This document shows, in pieces, positions 24,096 through 31,276 of a stretch of DNA of 56,663 nt (the first letter of the stretch is position 1; the number at the start of each line of letters is the position of its first letter). The stretch lies in assembly GCA_036501535.1 (NCBI GenBank), contig DASYAE010000067.1, positions 1 through 56,663 on the forward strand. Reading direction: 5' to 3'. Made by a program: the position numbers and the translations under genes. The stretch is from DASYAE01 sp036501535. GTDB lineage: Bacteria > Actinomycetota > Actinomycetes > Streptomycetales > Catenulisporaceae. Under the pieces are notes generated by a model. It had not been told where the DNA came from. It saw nothing but the letters and a program-made list of their open reading frames with translations, and made no database searches.

Positions 24096-25393
24096 CTCGG
24101 CTCCTCCACGTTGAACAGCGCTCCCACTTGTGCGTCGGCCGCATCGAGGCAGCCCTCGGCCGAGCAGCCGAACCGGGCGGCGAAGGCGGGCCGCGCGTCC
24201 TGCGGCAGCACCGTGATCCGCACCCGCGACAGCTGGGACGGGGTGTTGACGCTGACGAACTCCTTGCGCGGACCGGCGACGGTGACCACGTCGAGACCGG
24301 CGTCACCGAGGCTACCGAAGACGTCGGAGAGCACGAATTCACGCCGGGGGTTGTCGTTGCGCAGGTCGCCGAGTGCTGCGAGGGTCGGCTCCGGGCGCAT
24401 CGCGTAGAGCCCTCCGTCGCCCTCGGCCGTGAGCGCCGCGCCCAGGCGGGGCTGCCCGACTGCGAGCGCGCGGCCGTTCTCGTCCCGGGAGACCCGGCCG
24501 GAGTCGTCGCCGTCCTGCGTCTCGAACGTGGAGAGCGCGAACACCGCGCCCTCCTGAACCGCGGCCAGCGCCCGGCCGAACGCGGCGGCCGTCAGGTTCG
24601 GCAGATCAGAATAGGACAGCAGCACCGGGCTGCGGTGCCCCCGCAGTGCGGAGAGGGCGAACGCGGCCGAATGCCCGGTGCCCTCCGAGGAACCGGGATG
24701 GCGCAGCAGCGACCCGACGGCGCCGAACGTTCCGGTGTGCGTCTCGGCCCGGTAGCGCAGCACGAAGACGAACTGGTCGATGCCTGATTCGCGGGCGGCG
24801 GCGACCACGCGCAGCCCCATCGGCACGTCCGCCACGGGCACCAGCGCCTTCGGGACCGCCGTCCTCAGCCGCGTGCCGCGCCCGGCCGTCGCCACCACGA
24901 GGACGGGGCGGTCCGGATCGATCGGCAGGCTCCGCGCGGCGTCCGCCTCGAGCACTTCGACGAGCCTGCGCACAGGGGGCAGTTCCTGGGTCACAGGGCC
25001 CAGCCGCACGGCGATGTTCCGCAACAGCCTGACGACGGTCTCCGTGACGGCCGCGTGGAGGCCGGCCCGCAGCTGGTCAAGGTCCTGATCGGCGACCAGG
25101 CCGCCGGACCGCAGCTCGTCGAGCATGGCCAGATCGCCCAGGCCGATCTGCATCGCCTCGGCGGCCATGTAGGGGGGCAGGTCGCCGACCGCGGTGACGA
25201 AGGCCTCGAAGTCGCGCCGGGACGCCTTGGCGAGGCGCGCTTCGGCGATCGCGTGCAGCCAGGCCAGATAGCGGTCGGGGGCGGCGGCCAGGGCCTGCTC
25301 GTGGCGGCGCATGTGGTCCAGTTCGGCGTCGCCTTCGGCCGGGCCCGCCGCGACCGAGGCCAGGTACTCGTCCATCGAGGCCGGATATGACAT
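24089..25393 (-). CDS. GlmU-like nucleotidyltransferase with extra N-terminal helical domain
   Basis: 434 residues. Residues 1-150 are a helical domain with no family I recognise. Residues 162-395 follow GlmU's uridylyltransferase: the nucleotide loop GRGTRLRTAVPKALVPV (K182), EGTGHSAAFALSAL (238-250), a metal-site-like YSDLPN, GGLYAMRP, NDNPRREFVLSDVF and KEFVSVNTPSQL. Position 168-170 reads ATA where most members have LAA. The left-handed beta-helix acetyltransferase domain of GlmU is absent. It should join a sugar-1-phosphate to a nucleotide. The ATG follows TAGGAGAG, which contains the stop of the aminotransferase gene, and its own stop overlaps the TIR gene, so it is tightly coupled on both sides. 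Confidence 0.82.
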   Translation of the reverse strand: MSYPASMDEYLASVAAGPAEGDAELDHMRRHEQALAAAPDRYLAWLHAIAEARLAKASRRDFEAFVTAVGDLPPYMAAEAMQIGLGDLAMLDELRSGGLVADQDLDQLRAGLHAAVTETVVRLLRNIAVRLGPVTQELPPVRRLVEVLEADAARSLPIDPDRPVLVVATAGRGTRLRTAVPKALVPVADVPMGLRVVAAARESGIDQFVFVLRYRAETHTGTFGAVGSLLRHPGSSEGTGHSAAFALSALRGHRSPVLLSYSDLPNLTAAAFGRALAAVQEGAVFALSTFETQDGDDSGRVSRDENGRALAVGQPRLGAALTAEGDGGLYAMRPEPTLAALGDLRNDNPRREFVLSDVFGSLGDAGLDVVTVAGPRKEFVSVNTPSQLSRVRITVLPQDARPAFAARFGCSAEGCLDAADAQVGALFNVEEPRW

Positions 25394-25403
25394 GCGGGCT
25401 CTC

Positions 25404-26684
25404 CTACACCAGTTTCGCCGCGGCCTCGGCGACCTTGGCGAAGGCCGCGCCGTACTGGCGGATCACCGGCTCGCAGTCCGGTCCGGAGAACGTCGGCAGG
25501 CTCAGCAGCAGCGGATAGGTGGCCTCGGCCACCGGGCAGTCGGCACCGCCGCGCGCCGCGCCGGCGAACGCGGGCAGCCCCAGCCGGGCGGCGCCCTGCT
25601 CGTCGAGCTCGAACAGCGGCATGCGGTGCAGCGGCGGCGAGCCCGGATTCTTCACCTGGACGCCCTCGGCGCGCAGTGCGGACATGAACCGCTCCTTCGG
25701 AAGTCCGCCGAGTTCCGCTTCGCGGTAGACCGGCTTGTACCCGTACCATCCGCCGCGGGTGCAGTCGGCGCGGGTGTGCGGCGGATCGATGCCGGGCACC
25801 GCCCCGAGCAGCTCAGAGAGCAGATCCAGGTTGCGGGCGCGCTGCCGATTGCGGTCGTCGAGCCGTTCGAGCTGGTGCAGCGCGATGCCCGCGGCGAGCG
25901 GGTGCATGCGGTACTTGTGCCCGAATCCGGTCTCCACGAAGGGCAGCAGCTCGTCCCGGGTCACCTCGTCCTTGACCCGCCGGCCGAAGTGCCCCAGCAT
26001 CAGGGCACGCTCATAGACCTCGCGCGAGGACGTCACCAGGGCGCCGCCCTCGCCGGCCACCATCGCCTTGTGCCCCTCGAGGCTGAAGCAGGCGGCGGTG
26101 CCGAACGTGCCCACCCTGCGCCCGCCGATCGTCGCGCCGTGCGCGTGCGAGCAGTCCTCGACCACTGCTATGCCCCGGCCGTCGGCGAGCTCGCAGATCG
26201 CCGGCATGTCCGCGGGGTGTCCCCACATGTGCGTGGCGACGATCGCGCGGGTCCGGTCGGTGATCCGGGAGCGGACCGACTCCGGGTCGACGGTCAGCGT
26301 CTGCGGGTCGAGGTCCGCGAAGACGATGGTCGCCCCGAGGTTGATCAGCGGCGTCACGGTGGCGAGGAAGGTGTAGGTCGGCACGATGACCTCGTCGCCG
26401 CGGCCGAGGCCGAGCCCGAAGTAGGCGGCGTGCAGCGCCGACGTGCCGGCGTTGTGGGAGACGACGTACGGCCGGCTCCCGTCGTGCGCGTGGTACGCGG
26501 CGAACGCGTCCTCGAATTCGGCGATGATGCCGGAGCGGTCGTAGATGGACAGGACGCCGCGCCGCATCAGGCCGACGACCGTCTCGATCTCCTCGGCGCC
26601 CACATAGGGCCAGTCCTGCTCCCACGGGATCGTGACGGCCGGGTCGCCGCCCAGGATCGCCGGGGTGGTCGAGTCGCTGCTCAC
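25404..26684 (-). CDS. DegT/DnrJ/EryC1/StrS-family PLP aminotransferase
   Basis: 426 residues from the GTG at 26684, preceded by GGAGGGGGAG and overlapping the stop of the GalU-like gene (GTGA). Hallmarks are HNAGTSALHAAYFGLGLGRG, DEVIVPTYTFLATVTPLINL, D177 (VVEDCSHAHGA) binding the PLP nitrogen, and K206 (FSLEGHKAMVAGEGG) forming the internal aldimine. The family transfers an amino group to a keto sugar or keto cyclitol, usually from glutamate. With the oxidoreductase and HAD phosphatase of this locus it repeats the NtdC/NtdA/NtdB set that makes kanosamine, so a 3-keto or other keto sugar phosphate is a plausible substrate (inference). Confidence 0.88.
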   Translation of the reverse strand: MSSDSTTPAILGGDPAVTIPWEQDWPYVGAEEIETVVGLMRRGVLSIYDRSGIIAEFEDAFAAYHAHDGSRPYVVSHNAGTSALHAAYFGLGLGRGDEVIVPTYTFLATVTPLINLGATIVFADLDPQTLTVDPESVRSRITDRTRAIVATHMWGHPADMPAICELADGRGIAVVEDCSHAHGATIGGRRVGTFGTAACFSLEGHKAMVAGEGGALVTSSREVYERALMLGHFGRRVKDEVTRDELLPFVETGFGHKYRMHPLAAGIALHQLERLDDRNRQRARNLDLLSELLGAVPGIDPPHTRADCTRGGWYGYKPVYREAELGGLPKERFMSALRAEGVQVKNPGSPPLHRMPLFELDEQGAARLGLPAFAGAARGGADCPVAEATYPLLLSLPTFSGPDCEPVIRQYGAAFAKVAEAAAKLV

Positions 26685-27523
26685 GCCTGCTCCCCCTCCA
26701 GAATGTGGTGCCATGACGCGTGGTACTCGGCCAGGGTGCCCGAGCCGAGCAGCCGCTCGTGCGGGCCGAACGGCACGCCGATCACCCGGGCCGCGTCGGG
26801 ATCCTTGATCAGCGGGGCCAGGCCGCCGAGCCGGCCGAAGTCGGAGACCTCGCCCTTCCACGGCTGAAGCGGGCCCTTGAACACGTAGCGCCCAGTGACG
26901 AAGGGGAGCGCCGCGCTGCCCGGCGGCCGCTGCTCGAGCAGCCGGCCGACCCGGAACGGCCGGTCCACGGACTCGCCCGTGTCCAGCGGCTCGGCGACGG
27001 CGCTGGCCACGCCGGCGTGGACGAGCGCGTCGCCCACGGAGACGGTCATGTCCGCGTCGGTCTCCTCGAACGCCTGGATCATGCGGGAGATCACGGTCGA
27101 GCTCGGCCAGGCGACCGAGTCGCCCATGTGGACGACGCAGGGACGCCCCTCGATGACGTCGCGGGCCCTGGCGATCGCGTCGGCGACGCCGGCCGGCTCC
27201 TCCTGCAGCACGTAGCTCAGCTCGACGTCCGCCGTGGCCAGCGGCCTCCAGATCGGGTCGGTGTCGCGCCCGCGGCCGCGCGCCGCCAGGGCGGCGTCGA
27301 GCTCCGGAATGCAGCCGAAGTAGCGCCGGATCGCCTCCGCCCGGGTGCCGAGGACCAGCACGATGTGGCGCACGCCGGCACCGACCAGCTCGTCGATCAC
27401 GTGGTGGATCACCGGCCGGTCGCCGAGCGGGAGCATCTCCTTGGGGAAGGCCCGGGCGAGCGGCTGGATCCGGGTGGCGAGCCCGGCGAGCGGTATCACG
27501 GCCCTGTCGACGGCGGCGCTCAT
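26681..27523 (-). CDS. GalU-like sugar nucleotidyltransferase
   Basis: 280 residues. The N-terminal signature AVIPLAGLATRIQPLARAFP then KEMLPLGDRPVIHHVIDEL matches bacterial UTP-glucose-1-phosphate uridylyltransferases, except that the usual GLGTR reads GLATR (14-18). The metal site is VVHMGDS (D135). VLQEEPAGVADAIARARDVI corresponds to the GLGHAV region but lacks its His. The altered loops suggest a substrate other than glucose-1-phosphate. ATG overlaps the stop of the AIRS gene (ATGA) and its own stop overlaps the aminotransferase start. It is a second, distinct nucleotidyltransferase in one operon, so two activated sugars or two steps are possible. Confidence 0.83.
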   Translation of the reverse strand: MSAAVDRAVIPLAGLATRIQPLARAFPKEMLPLGDRPVIHHVIDELVGAGVRHIVLVLGTRAEAIRRYFGCIPELDAALAARGRGRDTDPIWRPLATADVELSYVLQEEPAGVADAIARARDVIEGRPCVVHMGDSVAWPSSTVISRMIQAFEETDADMTVSVGDALVHAGVASAVAEPLDTGESVDRPFRVGRLLEQRPPGSAALPFVTGRYVFKGPLQPWKGEVSDFGRLGGLAPLIKDPDAARVIGVPFGPHERLLGSGTLAEYHASWHHILEGEQA

Positions 27524-28611
27524 GCGAGGCAGAGCAGGAATTCTGTCCAGGCGGTGACCAGGTTCTCGCCTCTGAGCTGGTCGTCCCAGAAGGCGGGGAT
27601 CTCCCGCTCGCCCCCGTCGCGGCTCAGCCGCACCCCGGGCTGCGCGGTGACCTCGCCGACCACGCGGAGGTCCGCGCCGCGCTGCGCGAAGAGCCCCCGG
27701 GCGTCCGGCACGTGTTCCTCGGGGATCGTGAAGGCATGTCGCAGCGGACTGTCGTAACCGGGGTCGAGGGCCAACAGCTCGGGCCGCTCCCGCAGCACGT
27801 CGGCCGCCTTGGGCGAGATCCGCCCGAGGAGCGGCAGATTCCGCCGGGCGACCGGGTCGACCGGCAGCGCCGCCGCGTCGATGCGGCACCCCACGTCGTT
27901 GCGCCGCGCGACGGTGTACAAGAACTCGCACAAGCCGTCGCTGAGGTCCATCCCCGAGGTCAGCCAGCCGTTGGCGGCGGCCGCGGCGATCGGCTTGGCG
28001 GCCCCCACCGGCATCGCCTTGTAGGCGCGGAACGCGGGCAGGTCCTCGCCGACCTGGTCGAGCAGCGAGTTCTTGCGCAGCTGGTACTCCAGCCAGCCCG
28101 TGCCGAGCGGACCGGTGACCGCGATGCGGTCGCCGACCCGCGCGCCGCTGCGCCGCACGATGCCGTGCCGCGGCACGAGCCCCCAGGCGTAGCCGACCGT
28201 CGCGAGCGCGGAGTTGTCCAGGTTGCCGCCCTCGTAGCGGGCGCCGATGTGGGCGAGCACGTCCGAGATCCCGGCGATCAGCTCCTTGACGTCGTGCACC
28301 TCCATATCCTGCGGCGCCGCGAGGGCCAGCGAGAAGCCCCGGCACTCGGCGCCCATGGCCAGCACGTCGTTGCACGTCGCGCCGGCGACCCAGCGGCCGT
28401 AGAACCGGTACGGGTCGACGGCCGGATCGGGCTGCCGCACGAAGCCGGGCTGGTCCATCGAGTAGACCAGATACGGCGCGTCGGCCGCCCCGGTGATCTC
28501 GGCGAGATCCACGACGACACAGTCGTCGAACATGTCGGCCTGGGCGGTCGATGCGGCCTGCCCAAGGACTTCGTGGATGAATTCCTTCTCTCCGAAGTCT
28601 CCGATACGCAC
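27520..28611 (-). CDS. AIR-synthase-fold protein (ThiL/HypE/SelD-like), stand-alone
   Basis: 363 residues. Superfamily landmarks in order are DMFDDCVVVDL (29-30 acidic pair), LVYSMDQPG, CNDVLAMGAECRGF (81-91), EGGNLDNSALATVGYAWG, RSGARVGDRIAVTGPLGTG and MDLSDG (221-226). The family binds ATP and phosphorylates or dehydrates a small substrate. It diverges from the AIRS part of the TIR fusion, lacking the canonical GDDA motif in that exact form, so it is not a recent copy. These proteins act as dimers, so it might form a heterodimer with the fusion's AIRS domain, but that is inference. Its start is 6 bases after the oxidoreductase stop. Confidence 0.82.
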   Translation of the reverse strand: MRIGDFGEKEFIHEVLGQAASTAQADMFDDCVVVDLAEITGAADAPYLVYSMDQPGFVRQPDPAVDPYRFYGRWVAGATCNDVLAMGAECRGFSLALAAPQDMEVHDVKELIAGISDVLAHIGARYEGGNLDNSALATVGYAWGLVPRHGIVRRSGARVGDRIAVTGPLGTGWLEYQLRKNSLLDQVGEDLPAFRAYKAMPVGAAKPIAAAAANGWLTSGMDLSDGLCEFLYTVARRNDVGCRIDAAALPVDPVARRNLPLLGRISPKAADVLRERPELLALDPGYDSPLRHAFTIPEEHVPDARGLFAQRGADLRVVGEVTAQPGVRLSRDGGEREIPAFWDDQLRGENLVTAWTEFLLCLA

Positions 28612-28617
28612 GCGCGC

Positions 28618-29691
28618 CTATCCTCCTTGTGCTGCTGCATAAGCCTGTTCAATGAACTCGAGCGTGCGGATGTGCCGCGGCAGCTGCTCCGCCGGAGCCA
28701 GCCGCGGGCTCGTGCGCACGAAGTCGCGCAGGGACTCGGTGTCAAAGCGCTGATCGATGTCGAAAGCCATCGTCCGGGAGCGGGAGCGCCGCGAGAGCGT
28801 CAGCGTGGAGACCGATCCCTTCGCCCGGTGCCGTACCAGCGTGGCGCTGCCCTGGCTTCCCTCGACGGTCAGTCGCTCCTGCCCGACGCCGTCGTGGCCG
28901 TCGAGCCGGACGGTCAGCTCCACCTCGACCGCCGCCGCGACCGCGACCACTCGGGCCCCTTCCTCAACGTGAAGGTCGCCGTGCCACACCCACGCACACT
29001 CTACGGCGAAGCGACGCGCGTCGCAGGGTTCTCGGCAAAGAAGCCAGTGAAGTGTCGCGACCGTGTGGTAGCCGAGGTCGAACAGAACACCGCCGCCGGC
29101 GAGGTCGGGGTCGTTGCGCCAGGACGCCGCGAAATGCGGGGTTCGCGCGATGCTGTCGTAATAGGTGACCCGCCGCAGCTCTCCGAAGTCACCGGATTGA
29201 AGCAGCCGTCGTATGAACAGTAGATCAGGCCGATAGGTGCGCTGCTCCGACACGGACAGCCGCGCGAGCGTTCCCTGCGCCGCACGGGCATCGACGGTGT
29301 CGACGAGACGTTGTCCCTCTTTGGCAGTACGCGTCATGGGCTTTTCGACGTACGCCGCCAAGCCCAGCTCGAGCGCGGTGGACGCATGGCGGAAGTGCAT
29401 GCCCGAGGGCGATGCGATGATCACCGCATCCGGGCCGGCCTCGCGCAATGTCTCCTCGTCGGCCTTGTGCGCGAGGAACGGCCGTCCGTTCGCCTCGAGC
29501 GAGGCCAACGCGTCGTCGAGGGCGGACGGACTCGGATCGACGAGCAGCACGGGCTGGACGCCCAGGCGGACCAGTGCCGGCGCGATGGCCGAGGAGAACC
29601 GTTTGCCGCATCCCACCACGGCTATGCGCCGGAACCGCACCGCCGATTCGTCGGCGCCAGCAAGCCCTCGCACGGTCTCTCCTGTCGTCAC
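28618..29691 (-). CDS. Gfo/Idh/MocA-family oxidoreductase (first gene of the operon)
   Basis: 357 residues from the GTG at 29691. The Rossmann part (FRRIAVVGCGKRFSSAIAPA) has an unusual GCGKRF in place of GxGxxG. Next come IIASPSGMHFRHASTALELG, VEKPM (E116, K117, P118) and GGVLFDLGYHTVATLHWLL. The family oxidises a sugar hydroxyl with NAD(P); NtdC, which makes 3-keto-glucose-6-phosphate, is a member. The altered glycine loop might shift cofactor preference or weaken binding. It leads the leftward seven-gene operon and is divergent from the HAD gene across 195 bp. Confidence 0.83.
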   Translation of the reverse strand: MTTGETVRGLAGADESAVRFRRIAVVGCGKRFSSAIAPALVRLGVQPVLLVDPSPSALDDALASLEANGRPFLAHKADEETLREAGPDAVIIASPSGMHFRHASTALELGLAAYVEKPMTRTAKEGQRLVDTVDARAAQGTLARLSVSEQRTYRPDLLFIRRLLQSGDFGELRRVTYYDSIARTPHFAASWRNDPDLAGGGVLFDLGYHTVATLHWLLCREPCDARRFAVECAWVWHGDLHVEEGARVVAVAAAVEVELTVRLDGHDGVGQERLTVEGSQGSATLVRHRAKGSVSTLTLSRRSRSRTMAFDIDQRFDTESLRDFVRTSPRLAPAEQLPRHIRTLEFIEQAYAAAQGG

Positions 29692-29886
29692 GCCCCACCC
29701 CGCCGCCGAACCCGCGCGAACCGAGCGACGGCACAGACAGTGTCGAGCCTAGACGCTCTGCGGCGTGCGCAAGCGGCCATTGCTCAAGTCGTGCTTCCGC
29801 CCCACGTGATCGGTTAGCCGGAAGAACGCGCCATGCTGTATGTCGAGGCTGCTCCACGCCAGCGTCCATGCGAAGGGAAGTCGACC
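29692..29886. promoter_or_regulatory. Divergent promoter region of the TIR-AIRS locus
   Basis: The gap between the leftward operon and the rightward HAD gene must hold both promoters. I see no strong dyad or classical -35/-10 pair. The HAD ribosome site GAAGGGAAG lies at 29871-29879. The shared region is what ties the HAD gene to the operon. Confidence 0.4.
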
Positions 29887-30603
29887 GTGATCGAGGCCGT
29901 CCTGCTTGACGTCGGCGGTGTCCTCATGCTGCCGAACCCGGCGAAGATCCATCAGGCCCTGGAGTTCGGCGCCGTCCGCCCCTCGGACCGCCAACTCGAC
30001 GAGGCGCACTACAGGGCCGTCGCGGCAACCGACACCGTCGGCCGTTTCGACTGGTCGGCTTACCGTCCGGCCTATGTCCGGTCCTGCGGCGTCCGCGAGG
30101 AACTCGTGGACACGACCGTCGCCGCGCTGGCACGGCTGTTCACCGGCTACGACTGGACCCGGGTGGCCCCGGGAGCCATCAGCGGCCTGCGTCGCCTGAC
30201 GGCGACCGGCAGGCCCGTCGGCATCGTCTCCAACTCGATGGGGACCGTCGCGCAGATGCTGGCCGCTGCCGGGGTGTGCCAGGCCGGGCCCGGACCGCTC
30301 ATCAGCGTGCAGACGATCGTCGACTCCGGCTCGGTGCACGTCGAGAAGCCCGATCCGGCCATCTTCCGGATCGCGCTCGACCGGCTCGGGGTCCCCGCCG
30401 AGCAGGCTGTGTACGTGGGCGACGTCGCACGGATCGACGTCGACGGCGCGCGGAGGGCCGGACTGCGCCCGCTGCACTTCGACCCGCTCGGCCTCTGCCC
30501 GGACCCGGTCGGCGACCACGAACACGTGGCCGACCTGGAGTGCGTCGTCGGGCTCGTGAGTGAGGACACCGACGAGCCGAGGGCCTTCGGGCTCGCTCAG
30601 TAG
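29887..30603 (+). CDS. HAD-superfamily phosphatase-like hydrolase
   Basis: 238 residues from the GTG at 29887, chosen because GAAGGGAAG precedes it and the protein then opens directly with motif I. Motif I is VLLDVGGVL, with the nucleophile D8 and Gly at the usual second Asp, as in many HAD-IA members. Motif II is IVSNSMG, motif III the Lys in EKPDPAIF and motif IV YVGDVARIDVDGA. A helical cap lies at about 20-85. HAD enzymes dephosphorylate sugar phosphates, and NtdB, the kanosamine-6-phosphate phosphatase, is one. It is divergent from the operon and overlaps the convergent deoxyribosyltransferase-like gene by 7 bases. Confidence 0.83.
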   Translation: MIEAVLLDVGGVLMLPNPAKIHQALEFGAVRPSDRQLDEAHYRAVAATDTVGRFDWSAYRPAYVRSCGVREELVDTTVAALARLFTGYDWTRVAPGAISGLRRLTATGRPVGIVSNSMGTVAQMLAAAGVCQAGPGPLISVQTIVDSGSVHVEKPDPAIFRIALDRLGVPAEQAVYVGDVARIDVDGARRAGLRPLHFDPLGLCPDPVGDHEHVADLECVVGLVSEDTDEPRAFGLAQ

Positions 30604-31109
30604 GGTTGGGGCACCCGCCGCTCGGAGCTCGTGGCGGCCAGGACCTGCGCCACCTCGTCGTCCAGGCCGTCGAGGAAGCCGAGGGCACCGGTGTACCGAT
30701 AGGTGCGCACACCGGCCCAGGCCGGCAGTCCGGTGACCAGGAAGGTGTAGTACTCGTCGGTCTCGAGCAGCAGGAGGGTCGGCTTGCGCATCGCGGTCGC
30801 CCAGCCGATCTCGACGTGCGTGCCGGGCGAGGCGGGGCTGCCGGGGAAGCCGACGAACAGGTCGCAGGCCGCGAGCCCCTCGAAGTCCAGCTGCGAGCAC
30901 TGCTCCGGCGGCATCAGGTCGCCGCCCCACCCCTCGCGCCGGTGCGCGTTGAACACCTCGCGCCCGGCATCTTCGAACACGTCGATCAGCCTCGAGAAGC
31001 GCAGCCTGTCCTGCGCGGACATCAGGCCCGTGGCCGGATCGATCAGCGACAGGAACGGCCCTCCGATGAACACGCTGTCCACGGTGTACCGGTCGAGAAT
31101 CTCCCTCAT
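30597..31109 (-). CDS. Nucleoside 2-deoxyribosyltransferase-like protein (DRT/TIR-related fold)
   Basis: 170 residues. The layout matches nucleoside 2-deoxyribosyltransferases: strand 1 SVFIGGPFLSL, the helix region REVFNAHRREGWGGDLMP, an Asp in LAACDLFVGFPGSPASPGTH and the catalytic-type Glu E100 in HVEIGWATAMRKPTLLLLE. Such enzymes cleave or exchange the base of (deoxy)nucleosides and share ancestry with TIR and SLOG domains used in nucleotide-based immunity. ATG is preceded by AAGAAGG. A dyad at 31132-31151 lies at its promoter. Its stop overlaps the HAD gene's end by 7 bases, so the two genes can silence each other by convergence. It probably makes or degrades the locus's nucleotide product (inference). 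Confidence 0.75.
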   Translation of the reverse strand: MREILDRYTVDSVFIGGPFLSLIDPATGLMSAQDRLRFSRLIDVFEDAGREVFNAHRREGWGGDLMPPEQCSQLDFEGLAACDLFVGFPGSPASPGTHVEIGWATAMRKPTLLLLETDEYYTFLVTGLPAWAGVRTYRYTGALGFLDGLDDEVAQVLAATSSERRVPQPY

Positions 31110-31131
31110 CCTTCTTCACTCATCCCTCGTG

Positions 31132-31151
31132 TCGAAGTATGCGAACTTCGA
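31132..31151. promoter_or_regulatory. Inverted repeat at the deoxyribosyltransferase-like promoter
   Basis: TCGAAGT (31132-31138) and ACTTCGA (31145-31151) are exact complements with a 6-nt spacer. It lies 22 bp upstream of the start codon and overlaps a -10-like CATACT on the minus strand, so a bound protein would block transcription. The binding protein is unknown. Confidence 0.5.
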
Positions 31152-31213
31152 TCACGCATATATGTCCTGAATACCGGCCACCCTCCCAGGCGCGCCTTAG
31201 GCGGACCTTGCGC

Positions 31214-31240
31214 CCGGCTTCCGCGAAAGCAGAAAGCCGG
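31214..31240. terminator. GNRA-loop hairpin terminator
   Basis: CCGGCTTCCGC, loop GAAA, GCAGAAAGCCGG: an interrupted stem capped by a stable GNRA-type tetraloop. It lies 37 bases beyond the stop of the leftward propeller gene and fits a factor-independent terminator for it. Confidence 0.6.
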
Positions 31241-31276
31241 CGTCATACAGCACACAGCTAGGGTTCAGATCGGTGC

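Noticed and set aside
22519..24342. 607-codon alternative minus-strand frame inside the TIR fusion gene
   Set aside because: It is Arg/Ala-rich with no motifs and offset from the real coding frame.
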